Position numbers and translations under genes: made by a program. 64,000 bases of DNA from Enterobacter pseudoroggenkampii (GTDB lineage Bacteria > Pseudomonadota > Gammaproteobacteria > Enterobacterales > Enterobacteriaceae), in assembly GCF_026420145.1 (NCBI RefSeq), contig NZ_JAPMLV010000006.1, forward strand, positions 148,950-212,949. Reading direction: 5' to 3'. Shown one piece after another: positions 25,940-40,199 of the stretch; position 1 is the stretch's first letter; each line of letters opens with the position of its first letter. The notes beneath the pieces are model-generated. The model was given only the letters and a program-made list of their open reading frames with translations. It was not told the origin of the DNA and did not search any database.

Positions 25940-26866
25940 ATGGAACGTTTAAAACGCATGTCGGTCTTCGCAAAAGTGGTTGAACTGGGCTCGTTTACCG
26001 CCGCTGCCCGCCAGCTTCAGATGAGCGTCTCATCCATCAGCCAGACGGTGTCCAAACTGGAAGATGAGCTTCAGGTCAAGCTGCTCAACCGCAGCACCCG
26101 CAGCATTGGGCTGACGGAAGCGGGTAAAATTTACTATCAGGGCTGTCGCCGCATGCTGCTTGAAGTGCAGGATGTTCACGAACAGCTTTATGCCTTCAAT
26201 AACACCCCCATCGGCACGCTGCGCATCGGGTGTTCTTCAACTATGGCACAAAATGTTCTCGCTGCCATGACGGCGGATATGCTGAAAGAGTACCCCGGGC
26301 TTACCGTCAATCTGGTGACGGGTATCCCGGCGCCGGATCTGATTGCCGACGGGCTGGACGTGGTGATCCGCGTCGGCGCGTTGCAGGATTCCAGCCTGTT
26401 CTCGCGTCGGCTGGGCAGCATGCCGATGGTGGTCTGTGCATCGAAAAGCTATCTGGCGCAGTACGGTGTGCCGGAGAAACCCGCCGACCTCACCAACCAC
26501 TCGTGGCTGGAGTACAGCGTACGGCCCGACAATGAATTTGAGCTGATTGCCCCGGAGGGGATCTCCACCCGACTGCTGCCGGAGGGACGGTTTGTCACCA
26601 ACGATCCGATGACCATTTCGCGCTGGCTGGTGGCCGGCGCCGGGATCGCCTACGTGCCGCTGATGTGGGTGATCAACGAGATCAACAGCGGCGTGCTGGA
26701 GATCCTCTTCCCACGCTACCAGTCCGATCCGCGCCCGGTGTACGCCCTGTATACCGAAAAAGACAAACTCCCGCTCAAGGTACAGGTGTGTATTAACTAT
26801 CTGACCGAGTATTTTGTGGACGTGGCGGAGCTGTTTCAGGGGATGCGGGGAAGAAGGAAGGAATAA
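25940..26866 (+). CDS. aaeR: LysR-type regulator AaeR
   Basis: A 308-residue LysR activator of aaeXAB that responds to aromatic carboxylic acids. An N-terminal winged helix-turn-helix occupies about 1-60 (AARQLQMSVSSISQTVSKLE), followed by a two-lobed effector domain. It is divergent from aaeXAB, the usual arrangement for a LysR regulator and its target. The 219 bp after it show no gene. Confidence 0.95.
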   Translation: MERLKRMSVFAKVVELGSFTAAARQLQMSVSSISQTVSKLEDELQVKLLNRSTRSIGLTEAGKIYYQGCRRMLLEVQDVHEQLYAFNNTPIGTLRIGCSSTMAQNVLAAMTADMLKEYPGLTVNLVTGIPAPDLIADGLDVVIRVGALQDSSLFSRRLGSMPMVVCASKSYLAQYGVPEKPADLTNHSWLEYSVRPDNEFELIAPEGISTRLLPEGRFVTNDPMTISRWLVAGAGIAYVPLMWVINEINSGVLEILFPRYQSDPRPVYALYTEKDKLPLKVQVCINYLTEYFVDVAELFQGMRGRRKE

Positions 26867-27085
26867 TCGATTTATCCCTGAAAGTATATGAGCGATGAAT
26901 ATTTCCAGGATAAAACCCCTCTGCATTCTGGAATATTCCTTCGCCACTATCAGGAATAGCTAATTGACACTGCCGCCGCCCGCCCTTTACTTTATAAACA
27001 GTCTGCTGTTCAGACTGTTATTAATTTGTTGCTGATATGAATAATAAAATGTATTCCGCAGGATGACGTTAAACAAGGAAAAGAA

Positions 27086-27700
27086 ATGAATCTATTTGAA
27101 CAAACACCGCCTTCACGCAGGCGCTATGGGCTCGCCGCATTCGTCGGTTTAATTGCAGGGATTGTCTCCGCGTTTGTCAAATGGGGAGCCGAAGTACCGC
27201 TTCCGCCACGCAACCCCACCGATCTATTTACCGGCGCATGCGGGCCTGAGCAATTAATAAGAGCCGCAAGCCAGATTGACTGTTCACGTAATTTTTTAAA
27301 CCCTCCCTATGTATTTTTACGTGACTGGCTGGGTGTTGTTGATCCTAACGCAGCGGTTTATACATTTGCCGGACATATATTTAACTGGGTCGGCGTGACG
27401 CATATTATTTTCTCAATCGTCTTCGCTGTCGGGTATTGTGTCGTTGCTGAAGTCTTCCCGAAAATTAAACTCTGGCAGGGTTTGCTGGCGGGTGCGTTAG
27501 CTCAGCTCTTTGTGCATATGATCTCCTTCCCGCTGATGGGGCTGACGCCACCGCTGTTTGAGCTGCCGTGGTATGAACACGTGTCAGAGATCGTGGGCCA
27601 TCTGGTCTGGTTCTGGTCGATAGAAATCATTCGTCGTGATTTACGTAACCGCATCACGCACGAGCCGGATCCGGAGATACCGCTGGGTCACTTACGCTAA
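27086..27700 (+). CDS. yagU: Inner-membrane protein YagU (DUF1440)
   Basis: A 204-residue membrane protein, in E. coli implicated in acid resistance. Four or so hydrophobic segments are seen, e.g. [37 protein letters not shown] and [19 protein letters not shown]. It is close to E. coli YagU to the end ([12 protein letters not shown]), but that gene lies far away on the K-12 map, so this is a relocated or differently retained copy. ATG 27086 follows aaggaaaag. Confidence 0.93.
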   Translation: MNLFEQTPPSRRRYGLAAFVGLIAGIVSAFVKWGAEVPLPPRNPTDLFTGACGPEQLIRAASQIDCSRNFLNPPYVFLRDWLGVVDPNAAVYTFAGHIFNWVGVTHIIFSIVFAVGYCVVAEVFPKIKLWQGLLAGALAQLFVHMISFPLMGLTPPLFELPWYEHVSEIVGHLVWFWSIEIIRRDLRNRITHEPDPEIPLGHLR

Positions 27701-27703
27701 AAG

Positions 27704-27733
27704 AAAGGCGCTACTGATGTAGCGCCTTTTTTA
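27704..27733 (+). terminator. Terminator after yagU
   Basis: Stem aaaggcgctac / gtagcgccttt with loop tgat and a T-run, between yagU and the converging tldD. It could work in both directions. Confidence 0.85.
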
Positions 27734-27746
27734 TGAAGGAGTCAGG

Positions 27747-29228
<1,482 letters not shown>

Positions 29229-29276
29229 TTAAGATCGTATTTATTGAGAGTGAGGCAATTACCTGCCCACGTCAAA

Positions 29277-32200
29277 TCATTGCTGTGCATCTTTGCGCGG
29301 CTGGCGCAGCACCTCGTTAATCTGCGGTTTATCTACCGGACCGGTAATGCGGTAGCGCAGAATGGAGACCTTGCTCCAGAGTGGCCCCAGCACTTTACTG
29401 GCGGCAAACACCGCCGCACCAACAATCGGGTTCACCACGAAAGCTGCCGCCACACCCACGCTCGCGGAAATTTCCGGTGCCACGACGGCTTCCATATCCA
29501 GTTCGCGACGCACGAGGTTAACGGAGCCTTTCATGGCGATATCCGCTTCAAGGCCATCCACCAGCGTGTCGTCCGTGTGCAGAACGCCGTCCTTGATCCA
29601 CGCCGTACTGCGGATGGAATCGTAGTAGAAACCTTCGTTGAAGGTATCACTGAAATCGAAGCGCAGCTTGCGCAGCAGCGCGTCAAAACTCAGCAGGCGC
29701 AGGATCTGTCCGGCACGCCCCGTGCTTACGTCGGCGATCTCACCTTTGCCGAAGTGGGTTTTCAGAATGCCGTTAAGCGAGGCCTCATCCGGCTTCCACG
29801 GGGCGTCGCGCCAGTGAAGATCGTAATCAACGTCAAATGACGAGCCGCGCAGCGGCGTGCTGATACCAAAGAAACTGGCTGCCGCATCCAGTTTGTTGCC
29901 TTTAATGTCGCCCTTCAGGGACGTCCGCTGCTCGCCCGGGTTATTCACCCATTCCCCTGCGGCCGTCATGCGGCCAAATCCGGTATCAACCAGACCGCCG
30001 GAGAGCGTAAGCGTGTTTCCCAGGATGGCAAAATCACCGTCGATGCGGCCATATTTCTGCCCCCACAGCCAGCACTCCGCACAGCGCAGCTGGAGATCGG
30101 GCCAGCCGCTAAAATCGACGCGGGAGGTATGACTCAGCGGCGACGTCTCTGCCGGGTTATCTTTCCCGCTCGCAGCGCTTGCCGGGTTGTAGTAGAGGTA
30201 GCGGATCGCCGCCTGCCACGGAGCGTGATTGCGCATGGTCAGCGTACCGTTGATCTCTCTGCCCTGGGCCTCCACCTTCGTGCCGTTAGCGCCAGGCTGC
30301 GAGACAATGCTCAGGTTGTTCCACTGCTGCCCGCCCAGCATCAGCGACGGCGTACGTACGGTAATGGTTTGCGGGAACTGGGCGGTTTCATCAACGTTTT
30401 GCCCAACGCCTTTCTGGAACAGCGCCAGCCACTCAGCACCGTCCATCGGCGGGAGGTTCAGCTCAATGCCCGTCTGCTCCGGCAGCGGCGGCGTGGAGCG
30501 GCTATCCGTTGTCCAAATGGCTTTATCGAGGGTGAGCTTGCGGTTAAGCAGCCAGCGGCTGTTGAAATGGTTTGTCCCACCCGCGCTGCCGGTCAGCGCG
30601 AAGCTGTTCAGGTTGCCATCGACGTTCAGCTTTACCGGCAGCGGCTGTCCGGCCTGTTTATCCAGCGGCGCAGGCAGCTGGCTCTGAAGGTTTTTCAGAT
30701 CGCCCGTGATGTCGACCTTATACTGGGCACCCGCGTGATAAGGCAGGTCGATTGCCACTTTACCCTGCCAGGCAACCGCCCCCTCCACTGACGCCTCAAT
30801 GGGCTTCGGCAGGACGTCCATACGTGATGGTTGCCAGTTACCGTCCAGATTGACGGCTACCTGATAGGCCTTTTCACCCTCGGTCGTCGTGAAGTCAATA
30901 TTAACAGGCTGATTAAACCAGCTCGCCGTAAGCGGCTCGCTCTTCAGGTTACCGTTCTCAAAGCTGAACTGCCCGCTGAGATTTTTCAGCGTGCTCTCAA
31001 GGGGTTTGATGAACAGGCTGTTGTTCTTCAGACGGACGTCGCCTTTGGCGGTGGTCATCTTGCCGTCCAGCGGGATATCAAGATGTAAGCGAGCATTCAC
31101 ATCGCCATCAAGCTGCAACTGTTGAAGCGTCGCGGCCAGCGACTCTTTCAGCGGCGTCTCCTCAAAGTACGGTCCGACCGCCTTGCCGGGACCGTTGATG
31201 TCGGCATCAATCAGCAGCTTCTCTTTTGAGTAGTCCGGAATGTTGGCCGTCAGGTTACTGGCCGTCACGCCGCCCAGCGCCACGCTGTCGGACTTCATCC
31301 ACAGGCCGTCATTGAGGAAATTAAGTTCGATATCCAGGTTTTTCAGCGCGGGCCAGCCCGGCTGGAACGCGAAGGTGGCGTTATGCAGCGGCACCAGCAC
31401 CTGGAACTGGCCTTCATTATGTTTATACGGGAAAAGATGCGGATTTCCGCCGTAGACCAGCGTGGCATTGTCCGCCTGACCGCCCTGAATCGCCCCGCTG
31501 AGATAGTCTACCAGCGCTTTTCCCATCAGGTTTTCCGGGAAGTAGCGCCAGGCCTGAGAGCCGTCATCGGTGCTGATCCCGGCGAGAATACCCAGCCACG
31601 GCTCATCCCCTTCAGGCTGCAGATAGCGGAAATCGCCGCGCGCGTGCACCGCTTTGGCTTTCACATCGATATGGCGGCCATCAAGCTGGAAACCCTTGTC
31701 GTTACGGAGCCAGTTAAGCACCGCGCTGCCCTGTTTGATTTCCAGCGGCGCGCGGAAGACCGTCTCGTAAGGCATTTTGGCGTCGTGCATATCAACCGTC
31801 AGCCTGCCGTTTTCCACGCTGCCTTCCAGCTTGCCGCTAAAGTGCTCTGCCCCCGGCAGCAGCTTCCACTGCTTCCAGGCAAGATCTTTCCACGTTGCCT
31901 GGAAGCGGGTTTTTTCCGTCGCCTGGAGCGGGATATCCAGCGCCAGAGCGTCTATCTTCCCGCTCGGCTGCGTTGCCAGCCAGATCTCGCCGAGATCGGG
32001 AGAGAGCTTTGCCGCCATCGAGCGCAGCCCTTCAATGGCAGCCAAATCCAGGTTGCTGGCACGGATGCGCAGCTCGTCGCTGCGTTTACTGGCCGTGCCA
32101 CCGACGTCCTGCTCCGGCATCCAGGCCAGCGTCAGCGCACCGCGCGGCCACGGCTTGCCGTCCATCGTGATGCGCGTATCGGGAATGGCAAACTGCCAGC

Positions 32201-33080
32201 CCTCTTTCTCCTGCGTTACGTGTGCGGTGAGGTTATCGACGGAAAGCTGATGCTGTTGTTTTTCGCCTTTCCAGCTCGCGCCCCCCTGCTTGAGCCAGAT
32301 ATCGCCGCTGGCAAATTCGCCTTTCGTCAGGGTCAGCCAGCCTTCAAGACTGAAGCGGGCTGTTTCCAGCTGCATATTTTGCTGGAGCCAGTCGCCCAGC
32401 CACGGCTTGACGTCCACATCGTCGGCCTGCAGCCAGACTTTGCCGTTATTTAACAGGCCGTCATCGTCGCGCAGATCCATGCGCACCTGCATCACGCCGT
32501 GCTGGCCGTTCAGGCTTGAGAGATTGACCTGCCCCTCGGCGCGGTGCCGATCCTTACCGTTGAGCCAGGTCAGCTGCGGGATCGCCAGCTCGGCGCGCTG
32601 GCCGGAAAGAGTAATAAAGCTCACTTCGCTGTCGCGCAGATCGAAATGATCGAACTGGCGGAGGAAAAGATCGCTGAAGCGGTTGGCTTCAAGCCCCTGA
32701 CCGCTATCGCTACCGGACAGCGGCGTATTGGTCAGGAACTGGAGCTGATAAAAGGTGAGATCGCGAAACTGCCAGCGCAGATGCAGCAGGCTTTGCCAGA
32801 CGTCCAGCGCCAGGGTCACGCGTTTGATTTTCAGGTAGCCGCCATCTTTCAGGCGGGCGTTGATATCCCGGACATCGAGCGTCGGGCCAAAATTTTGCCA
32901 GTTAGCGCTGACCTGACTGACGTTCACCGGCACGCCGGTGGTGGATTCGATTTTCGCCAGCAGCTGCGGACGCCAGCTGTCCAGATGCGGCAATACGAGG
33001 CGTAGCCCGCTCACGAGCAACGCGACAATCACGACCAGCGTTGCCCCTGTAAGCAATAAAATCCCCGGCAATCGCCTCAC
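29277..33080 (-). CDS. yhdP: AsmA-like envelope lipid-transport protein YhdP
   Basis: A very long (1267-residue) inner-membrane-anchored periplasmic protein of the AsmA-like/bridge-like lipid transfer group. With TamB and YdbH it supports phospholipid movement to the outer membrane. It has an N-terminal membrane helix (about 6-26), a long beta-rich stretch and a DUF3971/AsmA_2 C-terminal region. I chose GTG 33080 (read MRRLPGILLLTG), preceded by a strong ribosome site (aggagag) and matching E. coli; another GTG nine codons upstream is possible. It follows rng closely. Confidence 0.95.
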   Translation of the reverse strand: MRRLPGILLLTGATLVVIVALLVSGLRLVLPHLDSWRPQLLAKIESTTGVPVNVSQVSANWQNFGPTLDVRDINARLKDGGYLKIKRVTLALDVWQSLLHLRWQFRDLTFYQLQFLTNTPLSGSDSGQGLEANRFSDLFLRQFDHFDLRDSEVSFITLSGQRAELAIPQLTWLNGKDRHRAEGQVNLSSLNGQHGVMQVRMDLRDDDGLLNNGKVWLQADDVDVKPWLGDWLQQNMQLETARFSLEGWLTLTKGEFASGDIWLKQGGASWKGEKQQHQLSVDNLTAHVTQEKEGWQFAIPDTRITMDGKPWPRGALTLAWMPEQDVGGTASKRSDELRIRASNLDLAAIEGLRSMAAKLSPDLGEIWLATQPSGKIDALALDIPLQATEKTRFQATWKDLAWKQWKLLPGAEHFSGKLEGSVENGRLTVDMHDAKMPYETVFRAPLEIKQGSAVLNWLRNDKGFQLDGRHIDVKAKAVHARGDFRYLQPEGDEPWLGILAGISTDDGSQAWRYFPENLMGKALVDYLSGAIQGGQADNATLVYGGNPHLFPYKHNEGQFQVLVPLHNATFAFQPGWPALKNLDIELNFLNDGLWMKSDSVALGGVTASNLTANIPDYSKEKLLIDADINGPGKAVGPYFEETPLKESLAATLQQLQLDGDVNARLHLDIPLDGKMTTAKGDVRLKNNSLFIKPLESTLKNLSGQFSFENGNLKSEPLTASWFNQPVNIDFTTTEGEKAYQVAVNLDGNWQPSRMDVLPKPIEASVEGAVAWQGKVAIDLPYHAGAQYKVDITGDLKNLQSQLPAPLDKQAGQPLPVKLNVDGNLNSFALTGSAGGTNHFNSRWLLNRKLTLDKAIWTTDSRSTPPLPEQTGIELNLPPMDGAEWLALFQKGVGQNVDETAQFPQTITVRTPSLMLGGQQWNNLSIVSQPGANGTKVEAQGREINGTLTMRNHAPWQAAIRYLYYNPASAASGKDNPAETSPLSHTSRVDFSGWPDLQLRCAECWLWGQKYGRIDGDFAILGNTLTLSGGLVDTGFGRMTAAGEWVNNPGEQRTSLKGDIKGNKLDAAASFFGISTPLRGSSFDVDYDLHWRDAPWKPDEASLNGILKTHFGKGEIADVSTGRAGQILRLLSFDALLRKLRFDFSDTFNEGFYYDSIRSTAWIKDGVLHTDDTLVDGLEADIAMKGSVNLVRRELDMEAVVAPEISASVGVAAAFVVNPIVGAAVFAASKVLGPLWSKVSILRYRITGPVDKPQINEVLRQPRKDAQQ

Positions 33081-33121
33081 GCATCTCTCCTTGTCAGCAT
33101 TCGTCACGCAGCGTACTGCGC

Positions 33122-34591
33122 TTACATCATCACGACGTCAAACTGCTCCTGGTTATAGAGCGGTTCAATTTGTACTTTTACCTGTTTGCCGACAAAGATT
33201 TCCACTTCCGCCAGCGCGTGTGACTCTTCGCCTTTCAGCGCTTCAGCCACCGCAGGGGAAGCATAGACCAGAAAACGGTCGGAGTCGTAGGCATGATGCA
33301 CACGCACAATTTCACGCATAATTTCGTAGCAGACGGTCTCAACCGTCTTTACCGTTCCGCGTCCATGGCAGGTCGGGCATTCATTACACAGCACATGCTC
33401 CACGCTCTCGCGGGTACGCTTACGCGTCATTTCCACCAGCCCCAGCTGTGAGAAGCCGTTGATGCTGGTTTTCACGCGATCTTTACTCAACGCCTGCTCA
33501 AGCGAGTGCAGCACGCGGCGACGATGGTCTTCATTACTCATATCGATGAAGTCGATGATGATAATGCCGCCCAGATTGCGCAGACGAAGCTGGCGCGCAA
33601 TCGCCTGCGTGGCTTCGATGTTGGTGTTGAAGATGGTGTCATCGAGATTGCGATGGCCGACAAACGCGCCGGTGTTAATATCGACGGTGGTCATCGCTTC
33701 GGTCTGATCGATGATCAGATAGCCGCCTGACTTCAGTTCAACCTTACGCTCCAGCGCACGCTGGATCTCGTTTTCGACATCATAGAGATCGAAGATCGGC
33801 TGACGCCCTGAATAATGCTCCAGCAGGCCAGGCATCTCGGGGATATATTCGGCGGTAAATTCCAGCAGCGCTTCATAGGTCAGGCGCGAGTCCACGCGAA
33901 TGCGGTCGAGCTGCGCATCAGCAAAGTCACGCAGAACGCGTTGTGCAAGCGCCAGTTCACCGTAGAGCTGGTAGCGGGTCTGGTTGCGTTTTTTACGCTC
34001 CATCACTTTGGTCCAGACGCGCTTCAGGTATGCCGCATCCGACGCCAGGTCTTCCTCGCTGATCCCCTCTGCGGCGGTACGGATGATAAACCCGCCCTGC
34101 TCATCGCAGTAGGCGCTGACCACTTTTTTCAGACGCTCGCGCTCGCTTTCGCTCTCAATACGCTGCGAAACGCCCACGTGCGACGCGCCGGGCATAAAGA
34201 CCAGATAGCGGGAAGGTAAGGTGATGTCGGTGGTCAGACGGGCGCCTTTGGTACCGAGAGGATCTTTCACCACCTGCACCATCAGATCCTGTCCCTGACG
34301 CACCAGTTCGGAAATGTCGCGCACGGCAAACTGCTTTTGCTCTTCGCCCGCGACGCACTCGGTGTGCGGCATGATATCGGAGGCATGTAAAAATGCCGCC
34401 TTATCCAGTCCAATATCTACAAAAGCCGCCTGCATACCCGGTAGTACACGACTGACACGACCTTTGTAGATATTGCCTACTATTCCGCGCCGCGCTTCAC
34501 GCTCAATATGAATTTCCTGAAGAATGCCACCATCAATATAGGCCACACGGGTTTCCGATGGCGTTACGTTTACCAACAATTCAGCCGTCAT
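33122..34591 (-). CDS. rng: Ribonuclease G
   Basis: Endoribonuclease of the RNase E/G family (489 residues) that matures the 16S rRNA 5' end and decays some mRNAs. An S1 domain lies at about 39-125; TVDINTG and IIIDFID contain the Mg-binding aspartates; [11 protein letters not shown] includes the zinc-link cysteines. ATG 34591 has ribosome site gggaaggg and matches E. coli; a longer reading from 34609 is not needed. Its first 11 bp overlap maf. Confidence 0.98.
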   Translation of the reverse strand: MTAELLVNVTPSETRVAYIDGGILQEIHIEREARRGIVGNIYKGRVSRVLPGMQAAFVDIGLDKAAFLHASDIMPHTECVAGEEQKQFAVRDISELVRQGQDLMVQVVKDPLGTKGARLTTDITLPSRYLVFMPGASHVGVSQRIESESERERLKKVVSAYCDEQGGFIIRTAAEGISEEDLASDAAYLKRVWTKVMERKKRNQTRYQLYGELALAQRVLRDFADAQLDRIRVDSRLTYEALLEFTAEYIPEMPGLLEHYSGRQPIFDLYDVENEIQRALERKVELKSGGYLIIDQTEAMTTVDINTGAFVGHRNLDDTIFNTNIEATQAIARQLRLRNLGGIIIIDFIDMSNEDHRRRVLHSLEQALSKDRVKTSINGFSQLGLVEMTRKRTRESVEHVLCNECPTCHGRGTVKTVETVCYEIMREIVRVHHAYDSDRFLVYASPAVAEALKGEESHALAEVEIFVGKQVKVQIEPLYNQEQFDVVMM

Positions 34592-35174
34592 AATTATCCC
34601 TTCCCTCACGCAGTGAGTTAAAATTGCTCAGCAACTCATACGTTTCCACCAGCGGTAAGCCGACTACGGCGTGATAGCTGCCATGAATCTTCCTGACAAA
34701 ACAGCCACCCAGCCCCTGAATACCGTATGCACCTGCCTTATCCATTGGTTCACCGCTGGCAATATAAGCGGCGATGTCGTCGTCGGTAAGCACTCTGAAC
34801 GTCACTTCTGTCACCACCAGGCAATCCAGCACATGCTGGCTGTCAGCCAGCGCGACGGCCGTCATCACCTGATGCGTATGTCCGGACAGTTTGCGCAGCA
34901 TGCGCGCCGCATGATCGGCGTCGCGCGGTTTCTCAAGCACTTCACCGTTCAGAATAACGATGGTATCTGCTCCCAGCACGGGGAGATCGCATGGCACACT
35001 GGCCACGCCCGCCTGCGCTTTCTCACGCGCCAGGCGAGACACGTACTGTTGCGCGCTTTCGCCCTCAGCACGTTTTTCTTCAATGCCGGTCACGATGCGT
35101 TCAAAAGAGACCCCTAGCTGCGTCAGGAGTTCCTGACGGCGCGGGGAGCCGGAAGCGAGATACAAAGACGTCAT
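34581..35174 (-). CDS. maf: Maf-family nucleotide pyrophosphatase (dTTP/UTP), YhdE
   Basis: A house-cleaning nucleoside triphosphate pyrophosphatase acting on dTTP, UTP and modified pyrimidines; 197 residues, the E. coli YhdE length. The Maf signature is seen at the N-terminus ([12 protein letters not shown]) with GADTIV (catalytic Asp) and GKPRD-like [11 protein letters not shown] downstream. It lies between mreD (9 bp away) and rng (11-bp overlap), so it is part of the mre operon. Confidence 0.96.
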   Translation of the reverse strand: MTSLYLASGSPRRQELLTQLGVSFERIVTGIEEKRAEGESAQQYVSRLAREKAQAGVASVPCDLPVLGADTIVILNGEVLEKPRDADHAARMLRKLSGHTHQVMTAVALADSQHVLDCLVVTEVTFRVLTDDDIAAYIASGEPMDKAGAYGIQGLGGCFVRKIHGSYHAVVGLPLVETYELLSNFNSLREGRDNYDG

Positions 35175-35183
35175 AGAAACCTT

Positions 35184-36688
<1,505 letters not shown>

Positions 36689-36717
36689 AGGCTATGCGTA
36701 TTCTCGCGTCAGAGAGA

Positions 36718-36740
36718 AAGGGTAGCAAATTGCTACCCTC
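36718..36740 (-). terminator. Hairpin between mreB and mreC
   Basis: Perfect palindrome gggtagcaaattgctaccc, followed on the minus strand by tttctctct. It would end part of the mreB transcript and leave mreCD expressed by read-through, in line with the separate mreB mRNA reported in E. coli. Confidence 0.65.
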
Positions 36741-36750
36741 TCAAACTCGA

Positions 36751-37929
<1,179 letters not shown>

Positions 37930-38076
37930 TCATCCCCTGACTCCCTCAGGGCTGAATAAACAGTAGCGTTCCCCACTGACGTTTGTAACCCGTTAAAGGT
38001 CGTTCACTGGCTTTTTGCTCGACATACTCAAAGCTACAGGCGCGATATTCTACGTGAAAACAGCGTAAACGGCAGG

Positions 38077-40017
38077 TCAAACAGAGTATCTTTGCAAATA
38101 TTTTTTCACGTTGGTGTCAAGCGGTTGAGAGGCAGCAAAAAAATCCCCCTGACCACCCATCACACCGCGCTCTGTTAACATCTGCCATTCACTTCTGGAG
38201 CGCACGCCCGTGGCAAATACTTGTGTTCGCGTTCCCTTGCATGCTTCTACCAGACTCTGTACCAGCAGCTGGTTTTCCGTACGCTTCTCAATATTCCTTA
38301 CCAGCCCCGGATGTAGCTTTAATAACTCCACATCCAGCTCCTTGATCCAGTTGGTACTGACCAGCGTTAAACCTGCCTGAGTCACCGCCACACGCGCACC
38401 GAGCGCATTGATCAAACGTACCACCGGACGTAACCGGCTGATGTGTTGACCTACGTCGGCCTCAGCAAGTTCAAAAATAATGTGTTTGCGTTGCGATTTT
38501 TCGCATTGCATTAATGTATCACGAAGCCAGCGCTGAAAACGTGGGCGTATTAATGACTCAACGGTAACCTGTAATGCCAGACTTTCTTCAGGCCAAAAAG
38601 ATAAAAACGGAATCAATCGGGTAATTTGCTGGCGGTCATACTCTTCGGACAGGCCAAATTGCAGGACCATCGGCAGATATTCCGCCGAGATAACCTCTTC
38701 CGTACCGTCAAAAATACGACACATCAGCTCGCGGTGATGAACGTTGCCGTTTTTCATGACCGCGGGTTTTTGATAAATACGTGGTCCACCGCGGCTAAGC
38801 ATTTGCTCAATCAAAGTACGCCAGCGCACGTTGCCACGCCCTTTTTCCGGCAGCGAGTCGTCATAAACCGCCCATCCGTTCGCCCCCTGCAACACGGCGT
38901 TGCGGGTGGCGGCTTCCGCATGTTCCATCACCTGTTCTGTCGATTGTCCGCCACGCCAGGCGCAGATCCCCATGTGGACCATATCGTCCCTGTCGAGCAT
39001 TTTGCTCTGCGGCAGCGCATCCACCGCTTTCAGCAGCTGGCTGGCGATGCTTTCCGACTCCTTCAGCGTACGATGAGGCAACAATACGGCAAAGTCGCTG
39101 CGGTGATAGCGGGCCAGCAGCGCGCCCGGGTAGCGCATAATAAAGGTGGAGAGCAGGTTGATCAGCGTAAAGAGGTTTTCTTCCGCAGCCCGCTGTCCCC
39201 AGGTATCGCGCAGGAGATCGAAATCGGGCAGGCGAATCATCATCACCACCCCGTGTGTCCCCACTTTTTCTGAATCGTCGAGCAGCGTCGCGAGTTGATT
39301 ATCAAAGAAAAGACGGTTGTTAAGGCCAGTTTTATTATCCTGGGCGGCATAAGAGCGAATCAGCGTATCCATTCGGCTGCGCTGGTCGCTGGCAAACTGG
39401 ATTTCCGAGAGCAGCGTATCCAGCGCGCTGCTGGCGCGTGACGGCCACTCATGGACCGAGCCACGCACCTGCGGACCGCGTTCACCGTTAAGGATCCGCA
39501 CGGAGCGCATCTCCAGCAGCTCCTGGCCGGAGAGCTGTCGGCGCAGCCAGCGGACCGCGAGAAAGATCAGCAGGACGATAAACGCAACGGCGACGGTGAG
39601 CGGTGCGGTGGTCATCATTGAACGAAAATAGCTCGCCATCGGATCGAGGTAGACCATGTGTATGGTCATCCCCGGATTTTTCAGGGAATGCACCGTCACT
39701 TCCCGATACTGGCTCACCACGCCCGCAGGACGATAGCTTCCCGGCCGTTCGTGGCTTAAAACACGATGCTTTCCCTGCAGAATGTCGATCTGAACGATAT
39801 CAACAGGTACCATCAACTCATCGAGCTCACGGGAGAGCACCGGTAGCGGCGTCGTCAGCAGACGCGCATCAATCACCGATGCAACAGACTGTACCCGGTT
39901 AACCAGCTTGTCCTGAATGGCGGTGTAAAAGCTCAGGGAGCAGCCCATAAGCGTGACAAAAATGGTAAGCCCCGTCAGCAAGGTGATAAAAGCCGAGAAC
40001 TTCGTCGTTAATCGCAT
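38077..40017 (-). CDS. csrD: CsrD, regulator of CsrB/CsrC RNA decay
   Basis: An inner-membrane protein (646 residues, the E. coli length) that makes the CsrB and CsrC small RNAs susceptible to RNase E, and so raises free CsrA. Two membrane helices (about 10-30 and 135-158) flank a periplasmic sensor, followed by a HAMP-like linker. Its GGDEF-like motif is HRSDF (305-309) and its EAL-like motif is ELM (430-432). Both are degenerate, so no cyclic-di-GMP turnover is expected, as known for CsrD. It lies upstream of mreB on the same strand. Confidence 0.97.
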   Translation of the reverse strand: MRLTTKFSAFITLLTGLTIFVTLMGCSLSFYTAIQDKLVNRVQSVASVIDARLLTTPLPVLSRELDELMVPVDIVQIDILQGKHRVLSHERPGSYRPAGVVSQYREVTVHSLKNPGMTIHMVYLDPMASYFRSMMTTAPLTVAVAFIVLLIFLAVRWLRRQLSGQELLEMRSVRILNGERGPQVRGSVHEWPSRASSALDTLLSEIQFASDQRSRMDTLIRSYAAQDNKTGLNNRLFFDNQLATLLDDSEKVGTHGVVMMIRLPDFDLLRDTWGQRAAEENLFTLINLLSTFIMRYPGALLARYHRSDFAVLLPHRTLKESESIASQLLKAVDALPQSKMLDRDDMVHMGICAWRGGQSTEQVMEHAEAATRNAVLQGANGWAVYDDSLPEKGRGNVRWRTLIEQMLSRGGPRIYQKPAVMKNGNVHHRELMCRIFDGTEEVISAEYLPMVLQFGLSEEYDRQQITRLIPFLSFWPEESLALQVTVESLIRPRFQRWLRDTLMQCEKSQRKHIIFELAEADVGQHISRLRPVVRLINALGARVAVTQAGLTLVSTNWIKELDVELLKLHPGLVRNIEKRTENQLLVQSLVEACKGTRTQVFATGVRSRSEWQMLTERGVMGGQGDFFAASQPLDTNVKKYLQRYSV

Positions 40018-40199
40018 CCTTGAGATTACTCCGTGGGTTGATGGGGTAGCGAGTAAGCGCTAACTTGCATTCCAAATGCGGCATACTACCAAATCGAGTG
40101 TATCTGGCAATTTATTGCGTTAAATCGGCATTGCGTTTCCCTGAGCGAGTATAGTCTTCAGAAATTATTTTCCAATCATCTGAGTCGAGAGGACCCCGT

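Noticed and set aside
31383..32453. A 356-codon open frame opposite yhdP
   Set aside because: Same type of antisense shadow; yhdP is conserved along its whole length.
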